Shown: positions 39,901 through 52,500 of the stretch, piece by piece | Position numbering within the stretch: position 1 is the stretch's first letter | How the letters are laid out: each line of letters begins with the position of its first letter | Assembly (NCBI GenBank): GCA_033439295.1 | Contig: JAVTLE010000021.1 | Coordinates: 2,790,009 to 2,854,008, forward strand | DNA: 64,000 bases | Source: Deuterostichococcus epilithicus | Lineage: Eukaryota; Chlorophyta; Trebouxiophyceae; Prasiolales; Stichococcaceae | Direction: 5' to 3' | Position numbers and translations under genes: made by a program | Notes under the pieces: generated by a model | Database searches by the model: none | What the model saw: only the letters and a program-made list of their open reading frames with translations | What the model was told of the DNA's origin: nothing

Positions 39901-40504
39901 CTCGCCTAAGTATGTCTGCTGTAGCAGCACACCAGGCTTTGCGGCCACTTCCGGCGGGTCGAGCCACGTCACAAGCCGCCAAGCCAAGGCGGTGGCTGAA
40001 CGGAACTTTTTTTGACGCCTTGAATCCAGGACAACCCGCTGGCACGGCGCATCAAGGAGTGGCAGCTGGGCAAGCTGCCCTTCGGCTTCAGCTCCGGTAG
40101 CAGTGGCAGCACTGGCGGCGGGGAGCGCCCCAGCCGAGGTGGCCCTGCCGACTCGGTGCAGTCCCTGGACATGGGCCGCGCAGCGGTCGGCCAGGTGCGC
40201 GCCCTGCCTTATACCCTGCCTTAGGCAATCTGGAAAGGTCCTGGACAGCTGCACAGGGTGTAGCCCCTGCCAACCTACCAGCTGTCTGCACCTGACATGC
40301 GCATCTGCACCGGAGGTCGGCCACAGTCAAGTACCGCCCAATCCCTCAGAGTTCTGGACGAGGTGCATAGATCGTCCACACGCTGATGCTGCCATGCAGG
40401 CTGAGGGCGCGTCAGGGCCGCAGCAGCAGAAGAGCGGCTCCCAGGGCGAGCCATCGCAGCAGCAGCACGAGCAGCAGGCGAGGGACCAGCAGCAGCAGCA
40501 GCAT

Positions 40505-40590
<86 letters not shown>

Positions 40591-43500
40591 CCCGCAGCAG
40601 CAGCAGCATCAGCAGCAGCCGCAGCAGCAGCTGGTGCCGCACTCCGGCGGCGCGGGCGCGAGCATGGGCGTCACCGAGGCGGCGCTCACGGAACTGCTGA
40701 CGACCCACTTTGCGCGCCACCACCCAGACAACGAGGTAGGCGCTGGTCTGCCCCCTGCAGCACTGCAAACGCCTGGCTCAGCTGCTTTATTCTATGTGCT
40801 CAGCTCTTGACACATTGCCGTGCTTGGTTGAGGTCCTGACTTGCTCATGGCGGTGGGGTTTTGAGTTGCTCACGACAATGCAACGCAGGCCATGGTGTCG
40901 ATGGTGATGGCGGAGGTGCAGCAGATGGCCAACATGCAGAACGGCGAGGCCTTCCACGCGCGCTTTGTCGGCGTCATCGCCCGCATCCAAGAGCTGCTGC
41001 GGCAGAGCCGCGCGGCGTCCGGCGGCAGCGGCTCTTCGTGCGCTGACGGCGCCTCCATCGCAGCGACCGCCGCGTCGGCGGACGCCGGCTCGGTGTCGGA
41101 CGCTGGGTCCGCCGCTGGTTCCTCCGNCGGAGGAGGCGGCGGCAGCGGNGGNGGCAGCTCGCAGGCGGCCACCAATGCCGCGAAGGCGCGGCGCGGCAGC
41201 GGCGACAGCGGCTGCAGCACCAGCTCCGCCGCAGCGGCCGCCGGCGGCATCATCGTCGGCGGCTGTGAGGGCGGCGGCGCCAGCAGCGCGCTGGACGACT
41301 TCATGTCGCGCCCCGCGGAGGAGGTGTGGAGCCACCTGGAGCGCAACGGCGTCTCCGACCTGCAGGCGCGTCTTTTACATGAAAGAACGCCTTGTGGCGC
41401 TTGTGACTCTCATCGCTTGCAGCCTCGCTGTGCCACCTGATCAAATTCGCCTTTCTCCTTTGTAGTGCTATGAGACGTGATCAGCAGCCAATTGTAAACC
41501 AGTATGTAAACTCCTCGTCTTTTCGCCACAGGAGGTGCTGGGCCACCTGGGGCGGCAGCAGCTGGGGCAGCTGCTGCAGGAGATGATCGTGGCCATGCAT
41601 GGCATTGCCGCCTACCCGCAGACGCCGTCCGACGGCCAGGTATGAAGCGCCCCCTCCCGGCTGCCAAGAAGCGTCATTGCACTTGAAGCCTCTTGGCGAC
41701 ATGAGGAGCCTCTGCATGCGCAGTTATGGGTGCGCTCTGGCAACCTGGGGGTGGAAACACTCTAGCACTTTTGGCAGTGCATTTCACGGGCCAGTGCTGA
41801 CTCAACTCGGAGGGGTGTCAGGCGTGCACGAGCCCTGCTGACCGCCTCCCCGATGCGCGTGCTTCGCAGGGCGACGGCAGCGAGGACGAGTGCATCGGCT
41901 GCTTCTCGCTGTTCCAGTTTTCCGCCAACACGGACGGGCCGGCGCTGGAGGCGGCGCTTCAGGCGGCGCACACCGGCGGCCGCGGCAGGGGCGGCGGCGA
42001 CGGCTCCAGCAGCGACGGCGAGTCGGGCGATGAAGTGGCGCTGGAGGTCAATTCCTGGTGGCTGGAGCACCTGGAGGAGAGGGTGCGTAATTTATCCACA
42101 GACATCACATCGTGTTTCGTGCATCATCTATCACGCACATCATTTGCTGCACCGGCGCTGTCTGGTCTGTATCCTGTGGTGTGTGGGCTCGCCCTGCCGG
42201 CGCATACCTCCCACGCAGCCCGCGCCTTCGGTTGCCTGGCGCACCACCGGGCACTGGCCCTGTCGAGCCACCTGCCCATGTCATTGGCTACAACCCTGCG
42301 TCTGCGCAGCCTGCTATGACTCCAGAACCACAGGCCCCACATCGTCCCCTGTCAGTTCACCGCATGTCCTAACCTTTAAAACCTTGCTCTTGCAGGGCCG
42401 CGCGGAGGCGGGCTCCGGCGGCGACGCCCAGCTGCAGGTGCTGCGCTGGGTGTACGGCGGCCTGGCCTGCGCCCAGAACCTGGACTTCCTGGAGCGCCAG
42501 GCGGAGGTGCTGCCGGGCGGCGCGGCGCCGGCGGCGCGCGCCGCGGCTGTGGGCTNGCTGCTGGACGAGCTGGCGGCGGCCTGGCGGCGCTACCAGCACA
42601 CGCTCGACTGCAAGCGCAAGGCTGCGCAGCTGTCGTGCGTGTTTCCCCTGGCCGCGCCTCCCGTGCTATTTCCTTTCTGTCGTACTCCGCTCTGTTGCGT
42701 CTCGGAATGATTAAACTCTGCGGTTCCCTGCAGCCTCTGCATCGGCTGGAGGGGCAGCATTTCTGCTGGATATCCATTCGTGCGCAGCTTTACTTTTTCA
42801 ACCTGGCGGAGATGGGTGAAGAGGCCAAGGCTTGCTCATGCATGAAGTGTATTTTTTCTCGGACTGGTCGGCCTTGGGTGGAAGCACGCTTTGCCGTCAG
42901 CTGGAACGGTCATGCTGCCTGACAAGCAAAAGCTCCCAACATGCATTGCGCCGGCCGGAATCTAGGTGTTGATGGCACCCTCGGCCCACCAACACGAAGT
43001 TCAAAGCTACTCCCCCCGTTTGTCACAGGGCGCTGGCGAAGCGATACTTCATGGCTGGCAAAGCGCCACTTCACGGCAGCGCCGCTGCGGCGTGCGGCTG
43101 CCCTAAAGATCACACCAGCCACAGTACCAAGTCCATCATTTCGACGCAGGGCGCTGGCGAAGCGCCACTTCATGGCGGTGCGGCGGCTGGAGGACGCCGG
43201 CACGGCGGCGCCACTGCGNCGGGCGGCGGCGGCANACCGCGACGCCTACGTCGCAGCGCACGACGCGCAGCAGGCGTCCGGGCCTGAGGCGCAGGCGCGC
43301 GCCGATGCGCTGCGGGCGCAGCTGCAGCAGTACTCCATACTGTCCTCCGACGACGCCTTCCGGTGAGATGAGGTGTCACTTGGCCATCGAAAGTGAAACT
43401 TTTGAAGTGGCACAAGAGAAGCAACAGATGAGAAGGCACAGAAGCTGCAGCAGTACTCCATGGCTGTCCTCTCACGATGCCAGACTCTGTTCGGAGGATG

Positions 43501-46500
43501 AATAGGGTTTGGGTGTGTAAGGCATCACTGGCAAAAGTTCCTTGGTGCCCCGCCCTAGTTAGAAGCGTTGTGGCCGGGGTCAATCGTATGCCCACCTGTA
43601 ACTGCCCGTCAGCGGCGTGTCTGCGTGCTGTGAGCGGTTGCCTCTGCAAGTTCAGCGTGTCTGTATGTCGCCGATGGTGGATGCAGCATCACTGCCGGGC
43701 GGATCCTTGGGTTATCGCCAGGTGAAAGTGTTGATGCATGCTCCTGCGCAACGGCGCAACGTCATGCGATTGCAAAACCACCATGTAGCTGGCGGACGCG
43801 GTTCACACGAGGAGGCGACACTGTCGCACGGCAGACCTGCTGGCAATGTGCTCGAGCATGGAAGGCCCTGCGTGTCACCGTGTGAGGAGACTTGCACCAA
43901 GAGACGGCATGCCTGTTGGACTTTTGAAGTCTATTTCAACTGGTAAAACCAAACCTCCGCAGCTACGCGGCGGAGCTGGTGGCCCGGGAGGAGGCGGCTC
44001 TGGGGCTGGTGCGGGAGATGCTGGGCTACGAGGGGCGCGAGGCGGCGCGCGACGCGGCCGCCGCCGAGCAGCGGCTGGCGGCGGCGCGGCTGGACGNGGC
44101 GGACGCCGACGCCGAGCTGGCGCGCGCGCAGGCGGAGGGGCCCGCCTCCCACCGCAAGCGCGACTACATCGACAAGGTGGGCGTTATTTTCCGTCTTTTT
44201 CAAAGGGAATCGTGTTTCCCACCTGCGATATCTCACTGACGCAGCCGGTGCACGCAGGCCCGTCCAGCACACTCGACGTGGCCAGCCGCAACTGCAGCAA
44301 CGTGCCGCTGGCTGATGCATGCATGCCCGACCAAACATCACTGTGGCGAGGACTAGAAATGTTCTTGCGGTCCATGTCGTCAGCAGTCAGCGTGATAGCC
44401 CTCATGCCCCATGGAATGCCCCTCGTCTGCAGCATGTTGCTGAAGTTGCGGTTGGATGCTTTGAGTGTGCTGGACGTGCCTGCGTGCACCAGCTGCGTCT
44501 CCGATGTGGGGTAATCGACGCCGTGGATGATCAGGCTGGTCTCGCAGTCGCGCACAGCGCCGAGGAGTGTCAAGGCCAGAGCAAACCAGAGCAAAGCTGA
44601 GGCAGCAGCACTTGGGCAGAGGCCCACACTCAGGAGAATCATCAGTGCAGCGCACACTCTAGTCATAAGTGAAACAAGTGAGACTCCACTGCGCAGGCGA
44701 CGAAGGAGGCGGAGCACCGGGACCGGCTGGCAGAGCTGAGGGCGCGCGGCGACGCGGCGCGGGAGCGCGCCAACGCCGAGCAGGACCTCATCCTCACCTG
44801 CCGCCTGCGCCGCGAGCAGGCCGACAAGTGCGACTATGGCGCCCACATCTGAACTCTAAACCTGCATGCCGTGTCATCATATCCGCTTTGTTGGGGATTT
44901 GAGTGCGTCGCATGGCTTGCGCCGCATCCCCAGCTGGGGGTGTCGCCCTGCGACAATCACACTGCAGCCGCCCTTTTGCAGCTGCAGCGGCGCTGAAACA
45001 GCACAAGATTAGGCAGCTCCCACATTGGCAAGTGGAAGCGCTGATGACATGGCTGTGCATGTGCACGGAGCGCAACACCGCAACTGTGTGGCGTTGCTGC
45101 CCTCTGCAGCCAGCTCTGTCGTAGTCGAGAAAGTTCGCCAATGTGGGGCCAGCTGCAGTGCATGCATGCTCCGGGATGCTGGCGAGCCGCGCAGACCCGG
45201 CAGCGCGGTACTTCAGGAGCGGGGGACCACTGGGAGCTCAGGTCACCGCATGCTGAGCAAATTTGAACCCTGCGCCTTGTGCCGCGTCCGCAGGGACCTG
45301 GGCGGCGTGGCGGCGGCGCTGGCGCGGCAGGCGGACATGGCGGACAAACTGGCGGAGGCGCTGGCGCGGCCGGGCGCTGCCGGCTCGGGGCCGCCGCAGG
45401 ACGCCATTGTGCAGATGTACATCGCGCGCCTCGACCTGGCCGAGATCATCATGTGAGCCCGCCGCCGCAACGCACCGCATTGTTCGCTGTCGGCCGTGGA
45501 ACGGCCATGCAACGGCAAGCCAGAGTGCCTGCCCTTGGGATGTCATCCGATCGCATTTCCATGGCGCACGAGGGGTCCAAGTGCCTGCAGACCCGCCCTG
45601 GCCAACCCTGGCCACCGGAGCCCGCCGGCCCATGCTGGACACTGGTCGCCAGCACACACACAGCAAGCTGTCATGTCACCCCAGAGCGCCGGCTCTCTGC
45701 ACGTCCTTGACACCCTCCTCTTATACCGCGCAGTGAGTACGGGGGCTCCTTCGAGGCGGGCGCCGGGACGCTGCGGCTGTACGTGCACGCGGTGGCGCTG
45801 GCACGCGCGGCGGCGGATGCCGCGCAGGCCGCCATGGAGAAGGACTTCCAGGCCATCGACGCACTGAAGGAGCGCCTGCAGGTTGGCTTTGATTCTCTTT
45901 CCAATGCAATACCGTTTCCAATACAAAAAACATGGAGAAGGCCTTCCAGGCCATCGACGCGCTGCACGAGCGCCTGCAAATTGTCTTTCTTTTTGTCTTT
46001 ACTTCCCGATACAGCAACAAGTTCCAGCACAATAACATGGAGAAGAACTTCCAGGCCATTGACACGCTGAAAAGAGCGCCTGCAGGTGGTGGTGCACATG
46101 ATGATTCTGGCAAATGATGAATCCGGCACCACCTTTCTGTTTGACGATGTGAGGCACAACCGGCCCTGTCTTGTGCTGCGCTCAGCGCCATTGGAGCACT
46201 TTCATGTGCTTGTAAAAGCGCAGCTGCAGGCATCACTCAGGAATGCAGCTGACAGTGGCCATGTCCAGGGGTGGTCGAGCATGCTGCCACCCCTGGGGTG
46301 ACGGTCGGCTCGACCACCCCTGAAATGTCCCCACGTCGCTGTCATCCTGTGTCGATGCTCCGAGGGTTCCGTCCAGTCTTCTCTGCGCCGCTGTCGACAG
46401 TAGTCTGGACGCTGGCGCTGTTGTTGGTCCTGACGCCTCGAGTTGCTGCCGTCCGCGCAGCTGGCGGCGTGCGTGGACATGAGCGTGGAGCTGTCTGATG

Positions 46501-49500
46501 CGGCGCTCAACTTCATCCGCACCGCCATCGAGTCAGCCGCCGCAGAGGCTCAGGTGTGGCGCCGCTCTGGCGAGGGCAAGCGCTTGTTCACAGCAGCAAA
46601 GTCACGAGACGGAGGGACGCTGCCAACAAGCTACCCATGTTGTTCTGTTCGGCTGCGCCTGAGCAGCTGCTCCGCGACTCTCGTGGACCCGGCTGCCGCA
46701 GCGCAATCGCGGCTGCCGCGCATCTGCTCACCCCCACGCAGGCCGCATGCAGTAACGGCGCATCTGCTCGCGGATCTGCGTCCTCACAACCGCACCCTCG
46801 CCCTGCCTCCCGCAGGACGCCGCGACGGCGCACCTGCTGGCGGAGCTGGAAGCGGAGGAGGCAGCCGCGGAGCGCAAGGCGGGCGACAAGGCCAAGCGGC
46901 GCAAGAGCAAGGCCGCCGCGCGGCGCCGCNCCGTCGACTCCGCCTCCGAGGTGTCGCCGCCCGAGCTGCTGCCTGCCGGCGTGCGCATCGACGAGGTGGG
47001 CGCGTTTCTGCCTGCGGCGTCTTCGTGTCAGAGCAGAATGGAGAAGGGAAGGGATGGTTTGTGCAAGCTCGTGCAGTGATGAGGGGCGGCAGGGGTTCGA
47101 AGCTGCAACCGCGATTGGCTGTGGATGATTTGGAAGGTGCTGCATCTCAGTCAAGCGCAGATGAACCGGCCCACCTGTGCGATTTACGTTCACGCCTCCC
47201 TGCTGTAACTCGTCAAGTCGTCGCTGGCTGAACCCTGCAACTGTGTCGAGAACAGGAGAGCGACAGCACGATGGAGGCGCGGGACGCGGCAGACATGCGC
47301 TCCGAGGCGACCTCGCAGCAGGACGCCACCGACACTGCGTCCGCCACCTCCGAGCCGCCGCCGCTGCGTGCTGTGCGGCAGCAGCCGAGCCCGCAGCAGG
47401 CGAAGCAGGCNCCTNCANNGGCGGCGGCGGCGGCGGCTGCGCCGGCGGCGGCGGAGGCGAATGGCATCGGCGGCGGCGAGAGGCAGTCTGCGGCGCAGCA
47501 GCAGCCGCGGGCGAACGGCACCGTGCCGTCCCCTGCAGAGGCGCCCCAAACAGAGGTGCCTGCCGCCTGCCTTGCATATTGTGTGGCATGGCACCGCCAT
47601 GCCCCGGAGGACAGGACAGAAACATCTCATGTCAGGTGCAACGATGCACCAGTTCGTCAGGTGGCGTCGGGGAGATGGGGGCCAAGTGCTGCGTTTGCTC
47701 TGCCAGCGCCCAACATGCTGACACTCTAGCACTGCCGATAGAAGGCCCGAGTGTGCCTCCCTCGGTAGCAAAAAGGCAGAGTGCAGCAACAGATGCTACC
47801 TCGACGTATATCGAGTGAGACACATTGCAATGCCTCAGAAAGCACATGCGCATCACCCTGCATCATTGTGCTCTGGGGTTTCGCTGCTAGGACACGGCAA
47901 GTGCACCTGGACTGGGCGGAGTTGGCGCAAGGGAAGGCGACAACTCGATTAGAGAGACTGTCAGGCTCGTCACCGTCGCCAGCCTCTTCACCTTGCCGTG
48001 CACCCACCTTTGTGCAGGGCATGTCCGCGTGGAGCGGGCGCAGACGGCGCAGTCGGCGGCAGATCGCCTGTACAGCAGTACCGGGGGGGTCCGTCCCGCA
48101 AGGCAGTCCATCACCTCACCCTGCCTCACCGCCCACGCTGCGCAGGGCATGTCCGCATGGGAGCGGGCGCAGTCGGCACAAGAGGCCGCTGAGCTGCGCG
48201 CCGCCATCGAGGCGTCACTGCTGGACGTGGTGCCGCACGGAGAGGTCGCCCGGGCAGCGCCCGCCGCGCCGGCCGCGCCGAAGTCGCCCGCCCGTGCCGC
48301 CAAGGTGCTCCTGCTGTGACTGCTGCTGTGCCGCTTCCTGCTCCAGGCGCTCGCCGTAAGCGCAGGCCGTCAGAGGGCAGCGCGTGGCTCGACTCGCAGA
48401 CAGTCAGGCCCTGCGAGTGCCAGTGCGAGCGCCTGGCCCCCATGGCCTGTGCCGCTCGTGGGCCTCGTGTTTTGAGCGGCAGCGCCATGCAGGCGCCAGC
48501 CCTGCGTGCACGGAATGCACTCGCGATCGATGTGCATTTCCTTGCGCTGAGTGGCGCAAGCTGCCGCGGTGTGCGCAGGCTGTGGCAAATGGCGGCAAGG
48601 CGGCCGTCAAGGCGGCGCCGCCAGCCAGCCCAGCAAAGAGCACCAGGTCTGCGGCGGAGTGGCAGGCGGTGGCGCCGGCGCCTGCTGCCGAGAAGAAGCG
48701 GCGGCGCAAGAAGGGCAAAGGGGTGCGCCGATGTGCACGTGTTCCTGCCTGCCTGCAGGCCGGCCGGCCAAGTGCTGGTCGAGCCTCAACCTCTGCAAGC
48801 ACACAGCACGTTCAGTTTACTTGGCCGCCGTTCCGGGCTCCGACCCGCCTGGCGAGGCCCGTGAGCCTGCAGGCGGTCCAGCCGTGCATGCTCATGCACT
48901 GTTGCGCAATCGTCTTCTACGTCACAGCATGCGGGGCGTGCATGCCAGCTCTCACACCTCCTGTGCGACAACCCTGAAACGGAGGAAACCGGCGGCAGGA
49001 CAAGGAAGGGGTAACGGAGGAGGCGACAGGAGCGCCGGCGCCAGCGGCGGCCAAGCCGGCGAGCCAGATGCGCATCGTGTCCTACTTCGGGCACTGGCTG
49101 TGCGAGTGCGGCCGCGAGAACGCGCTGTGGGACCGCTGCGTGTGCGGCCAGGTGTGAACCTCTCGGACACACTGCTGCTCGCGCGCATGGTTTGCAGCAG
49201 GCGTAGGTCTCACCCACCGCGCGTAACAAGTAGTGCTTATGGATGTGGTGCAATGCTGTTTCCCTGCCTGGCTGCTGCATGGCTCATCGGCTCGATGGGT
49301 CCCCCACCTGGGATTACGTGGTGGCAAAACCACAGTGCTGAACGATCTGGCTCTGTGACGTTGGCTTCAAAAACCCTTTGCGGTGGACCTGCGAGTTGAT
49401 GAGCAGCAGCCACGCGTGATACTCTACCATTCCGGCCTCTTCTCAGATGTTTTTGCATCGACCGGACCATCAAGCTGCCCTTTTCCCAGCTCTTCACATC

Positions 49501-52500
49501 CTGATCATGGGTTGCGAGACTTTAGACGTACAAACGAGCCGGCTCTCAAGGAGGCATTACCACGCCTCATGATGTCACAGGGCCTGACGCAAGATACCCA
49601 TGCATGTTCGAGCGCAGACTGCGAAGCATGGATTGCATGATCCTGTGTTCAGAGGGAGCAGCCATTCATCAAGCTTCAAGGTCGTGGTGACCAGCGCTCC
49701 TACCTCCAGTGCTTGTGCTTGTGCATTCCCAGGTGGGACCATGCCGCGACTGGGTGCGCGGGCGGTGCCAGTACGGCTCGCGCTGCCACTTCTCGCACCT
49801 GCCCTTCGACCTGCCGCCCGGGCTGCCCAACGGCGACCCCATCGCCAAACCTTCCCCGGACGCGCCTCGCTGGCAGCGGCCCGGCACTGCCGCCGCGGCA
49901 GCCAGCGCCCTCAAGTCGGCCACGTCGGCACGTGCCGCGGCGGGCGTCGGCCCCAAGCCGCAGCCCGCGCGGCCCACGGCTGTGGAGGCCGCCGCGCCAG
50001 CGCCACAGCCGGCCACGCCACGGCAGCCATCCAGTGCGGCTGCTGCCTTGCTGTTGACTGGGTTGTTGCAGCTGCAGAAAAGTGCATGGCGGTCGCCAGA
50101 TTTGCCTTGCCCTCGTGCTGGCCTCTGCCGATGCATACATCACAGTGGCAGTGGCCATGTGGGCCACAGAAGCTCATCCACACTGGAGCTGTGCTGACTT
50201 GCTCCAGTCGGTTTAATGCGTGTGGTCCTTGACTGCAGGCACCCGCCCGTCGTGGAACCGCGCTCCCGAGGCCCAGGAGCCACCAGCGCCCTCAGCATGG
50301 GAGAAGCGGCTGTCGCTTGGCGGCGCACTGCCACCCGTGGCCCCCACGCCGCCGCTGCCGCCGCCGTCCGCGCCAGCGACGTCTGCGTTCGCGGGCAAGC
50401 CGCCGGCGTACCAGCTGGCCGGGACCATGGCTGCCGCGCCGATGCGGCAGGCGCCACCGCCGTTGCCGCCGCCGATGCAGCGGCCGCAGTCGCCGCCGGC
50501 GTCCGCGCCGCCGCAGCCGCCGCAGACGCACCTGCCAATGTTGCAGCAGCAGCAGCAGCCGGCAGGCTCAGTTGTGCAGCTGCCGCAGCGGGTGGCATCG
50601 CTGGCTGCGCCGGTGCCGCCCAGCCCGCAGGACCCAGCCGTCATGTCGCTGCCGCTCGGCGCCTTCGACCGCCAGCCCAGCGGCGGCCTGTCGGTTGCCT
50701 TCCCCTCCGAGCCTCAGCCGCCCGCGCCGCAGCCCAGCCTCTCTGCGGCTGCGTCCCAGAGCCAGGCGTCAGCACAGCAGCAGTCCCAGCTGCAGCAGCC
50801 GCAACAGATGCCGCAGATGCAGATGTTTGGCCCGTCATCCGCCGGCCCGGCGGTGGCACAACAGCAGGCCGCGAATGGCGCGCTGTGGGGCGGCGGAGCC
50901 TTTGGCGGCCTTGGCGGCCTCGGCGGTGGTGGCAGCGGCAGCGGCGGCGGCAGCGGCAGCGACGCCTTCAACCCCTTTGGCGACCACCCACTCCTGCGTG
51001 CATTTGCGGCAGACCGCAGGTATGGAAGTGCTGTTGGCGGCACTTCCCTGATCACATTCGCCCTGGAACCTGCAGACCCGCTGCTGACCATCAAAGCCGA
51101 AGTGATGCAGTGTGCACAGTATGAATTCAATCTGCCCGCCGAGAGCCGTGACTGCTGCTCCTCCGCAGGCTGGAGACCGCGCCATCGCTGGGCTCTTTGG
51201 GCTCCGCGCCGGCGGCTTCGGCAGCCCTGGCGCCGCCGCCGGCCCCTCGTCTGCGGCCGCCGCGCCCGGCGGCGACGCCGACGGAGCCAGACGCCTCGGC
51301 GACTCCATCATGTCCATGCTGCAGCTGGGCGACGCCGGCCCCGGCCCCGCCGGCCATGTGACGCCGTCACGGCAGCCGTCCCCCTCCGCCGCCAGCACAG
51401 CCAGCTCGGCGGCCGCGCNCNTGNCGCCGCCGNGGTCTGGCCTCGCGCCCGGCGCCGCGCCATTCGCCCCGCAGCAGCAGCAGCAGCAGCAGCCGCAGCA
51501 GCTGCCGGGCGGGCGTGGCCTGCAGCNCCTGTCCAGCGGCGGCTACGGCGCCGGGTACGAGTCCGGCGCCGCCGGCGCCGGCCTGNCGCTGAGCCGCGCG
51601 CACTCCGTGGCGGGCTCCAGCCGCGGCGTCACGCCGCCGCCGCCGTCGGCGTCGCCCTTCCTGCCGCAGCAGGCGCCCTACAGCCCGGCGCATGGCTACG
51701 GGCTGCCGCCGCTACAGCAGCAGCAGCAGCAGCAGCAGCTGGCGGGCGCGTTTCTGCCGCGGCCTAGCGGCAGCGGCGCTGCGGCCGGCGCCGGCAGCTG
51801 GGGCGCTGGCGGGCTGCCGGGCATGGGCGGTGCGCAGTGGGCACCCGGCGGCGGCCACCAACTGGGCGATGGCGTCGGTGGCCAGCTGCCAGGTGGGCAG
51901 CAGGCTGAATGCATGCGGAAGCCGGCGGGCGACATCTCGCTCAGCTGTTGCGAGATCACCTTTCTGCCTCTCTGCAGGCGTGCAGCAAGCACCACATCGC
52001 ACATGCCAGCTGCAGACATGCTTCTCAGAGCTGTACTTCTGGCTCTGAACCGTGCGCCGCGGTGCAGCAATGGCGCCCTGCCACCTGCAGCTGCCGGCCT
52101 GTACCCTGCACATCGATAGGCCTGACAATCTCTGATCACATCACATCACATCACAAACTTGATCCGAGCAGCGCATGTCGTGTGGATGCAGGCGCCAATG
52201 CAGGCCGCCAGTTTCTGGAGGCGCTATCGGCGGCGCTGTGGGCGCTGCCCGCCGTGCAGGCCGCCCTGGCGGACGCCGGCGGCGGCGCTGCGTCCGGCAA
52301 GGCCGCGGGGCACGCGGCGGCGGCGCTGCGCTCGCTGTTTGCTGCGCTGTCGGCGCAGCAGCAGCAGCCCGGTGGCGGCGGCGGCGGCGCGGCGCTGGCA
52401 GCGGTGCCGGAGCAAGTCTGCAACACGCTGTGGCGCGACTTCAGCGCCGCGGGTGAGCGCTGCCGGCATGCAGCTATGTGCTGCCGCCTGCCACGCCCGC

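Noticed and set aside
40463-40640. Possible CRISPR-like repeat array
   Set aside because: It is a plain CAG microsatellite read as polyQ; there are no spacers.
46588-47625. Long minus-strand open frame (345 codons) in the pseudo-deubiquitinase region
   Set aside because: It is the shadow of GC-rich plus-strand exons 46816-46995 and 47256-47555; its sequence is low complexity and has no domain.
50140-50644. Minus-strand Ala/Gly-rich frames
   Set aside because: They are antisense to the Pro/Gln-rich exon 50239-51019, where codon bias keeps other frames open.
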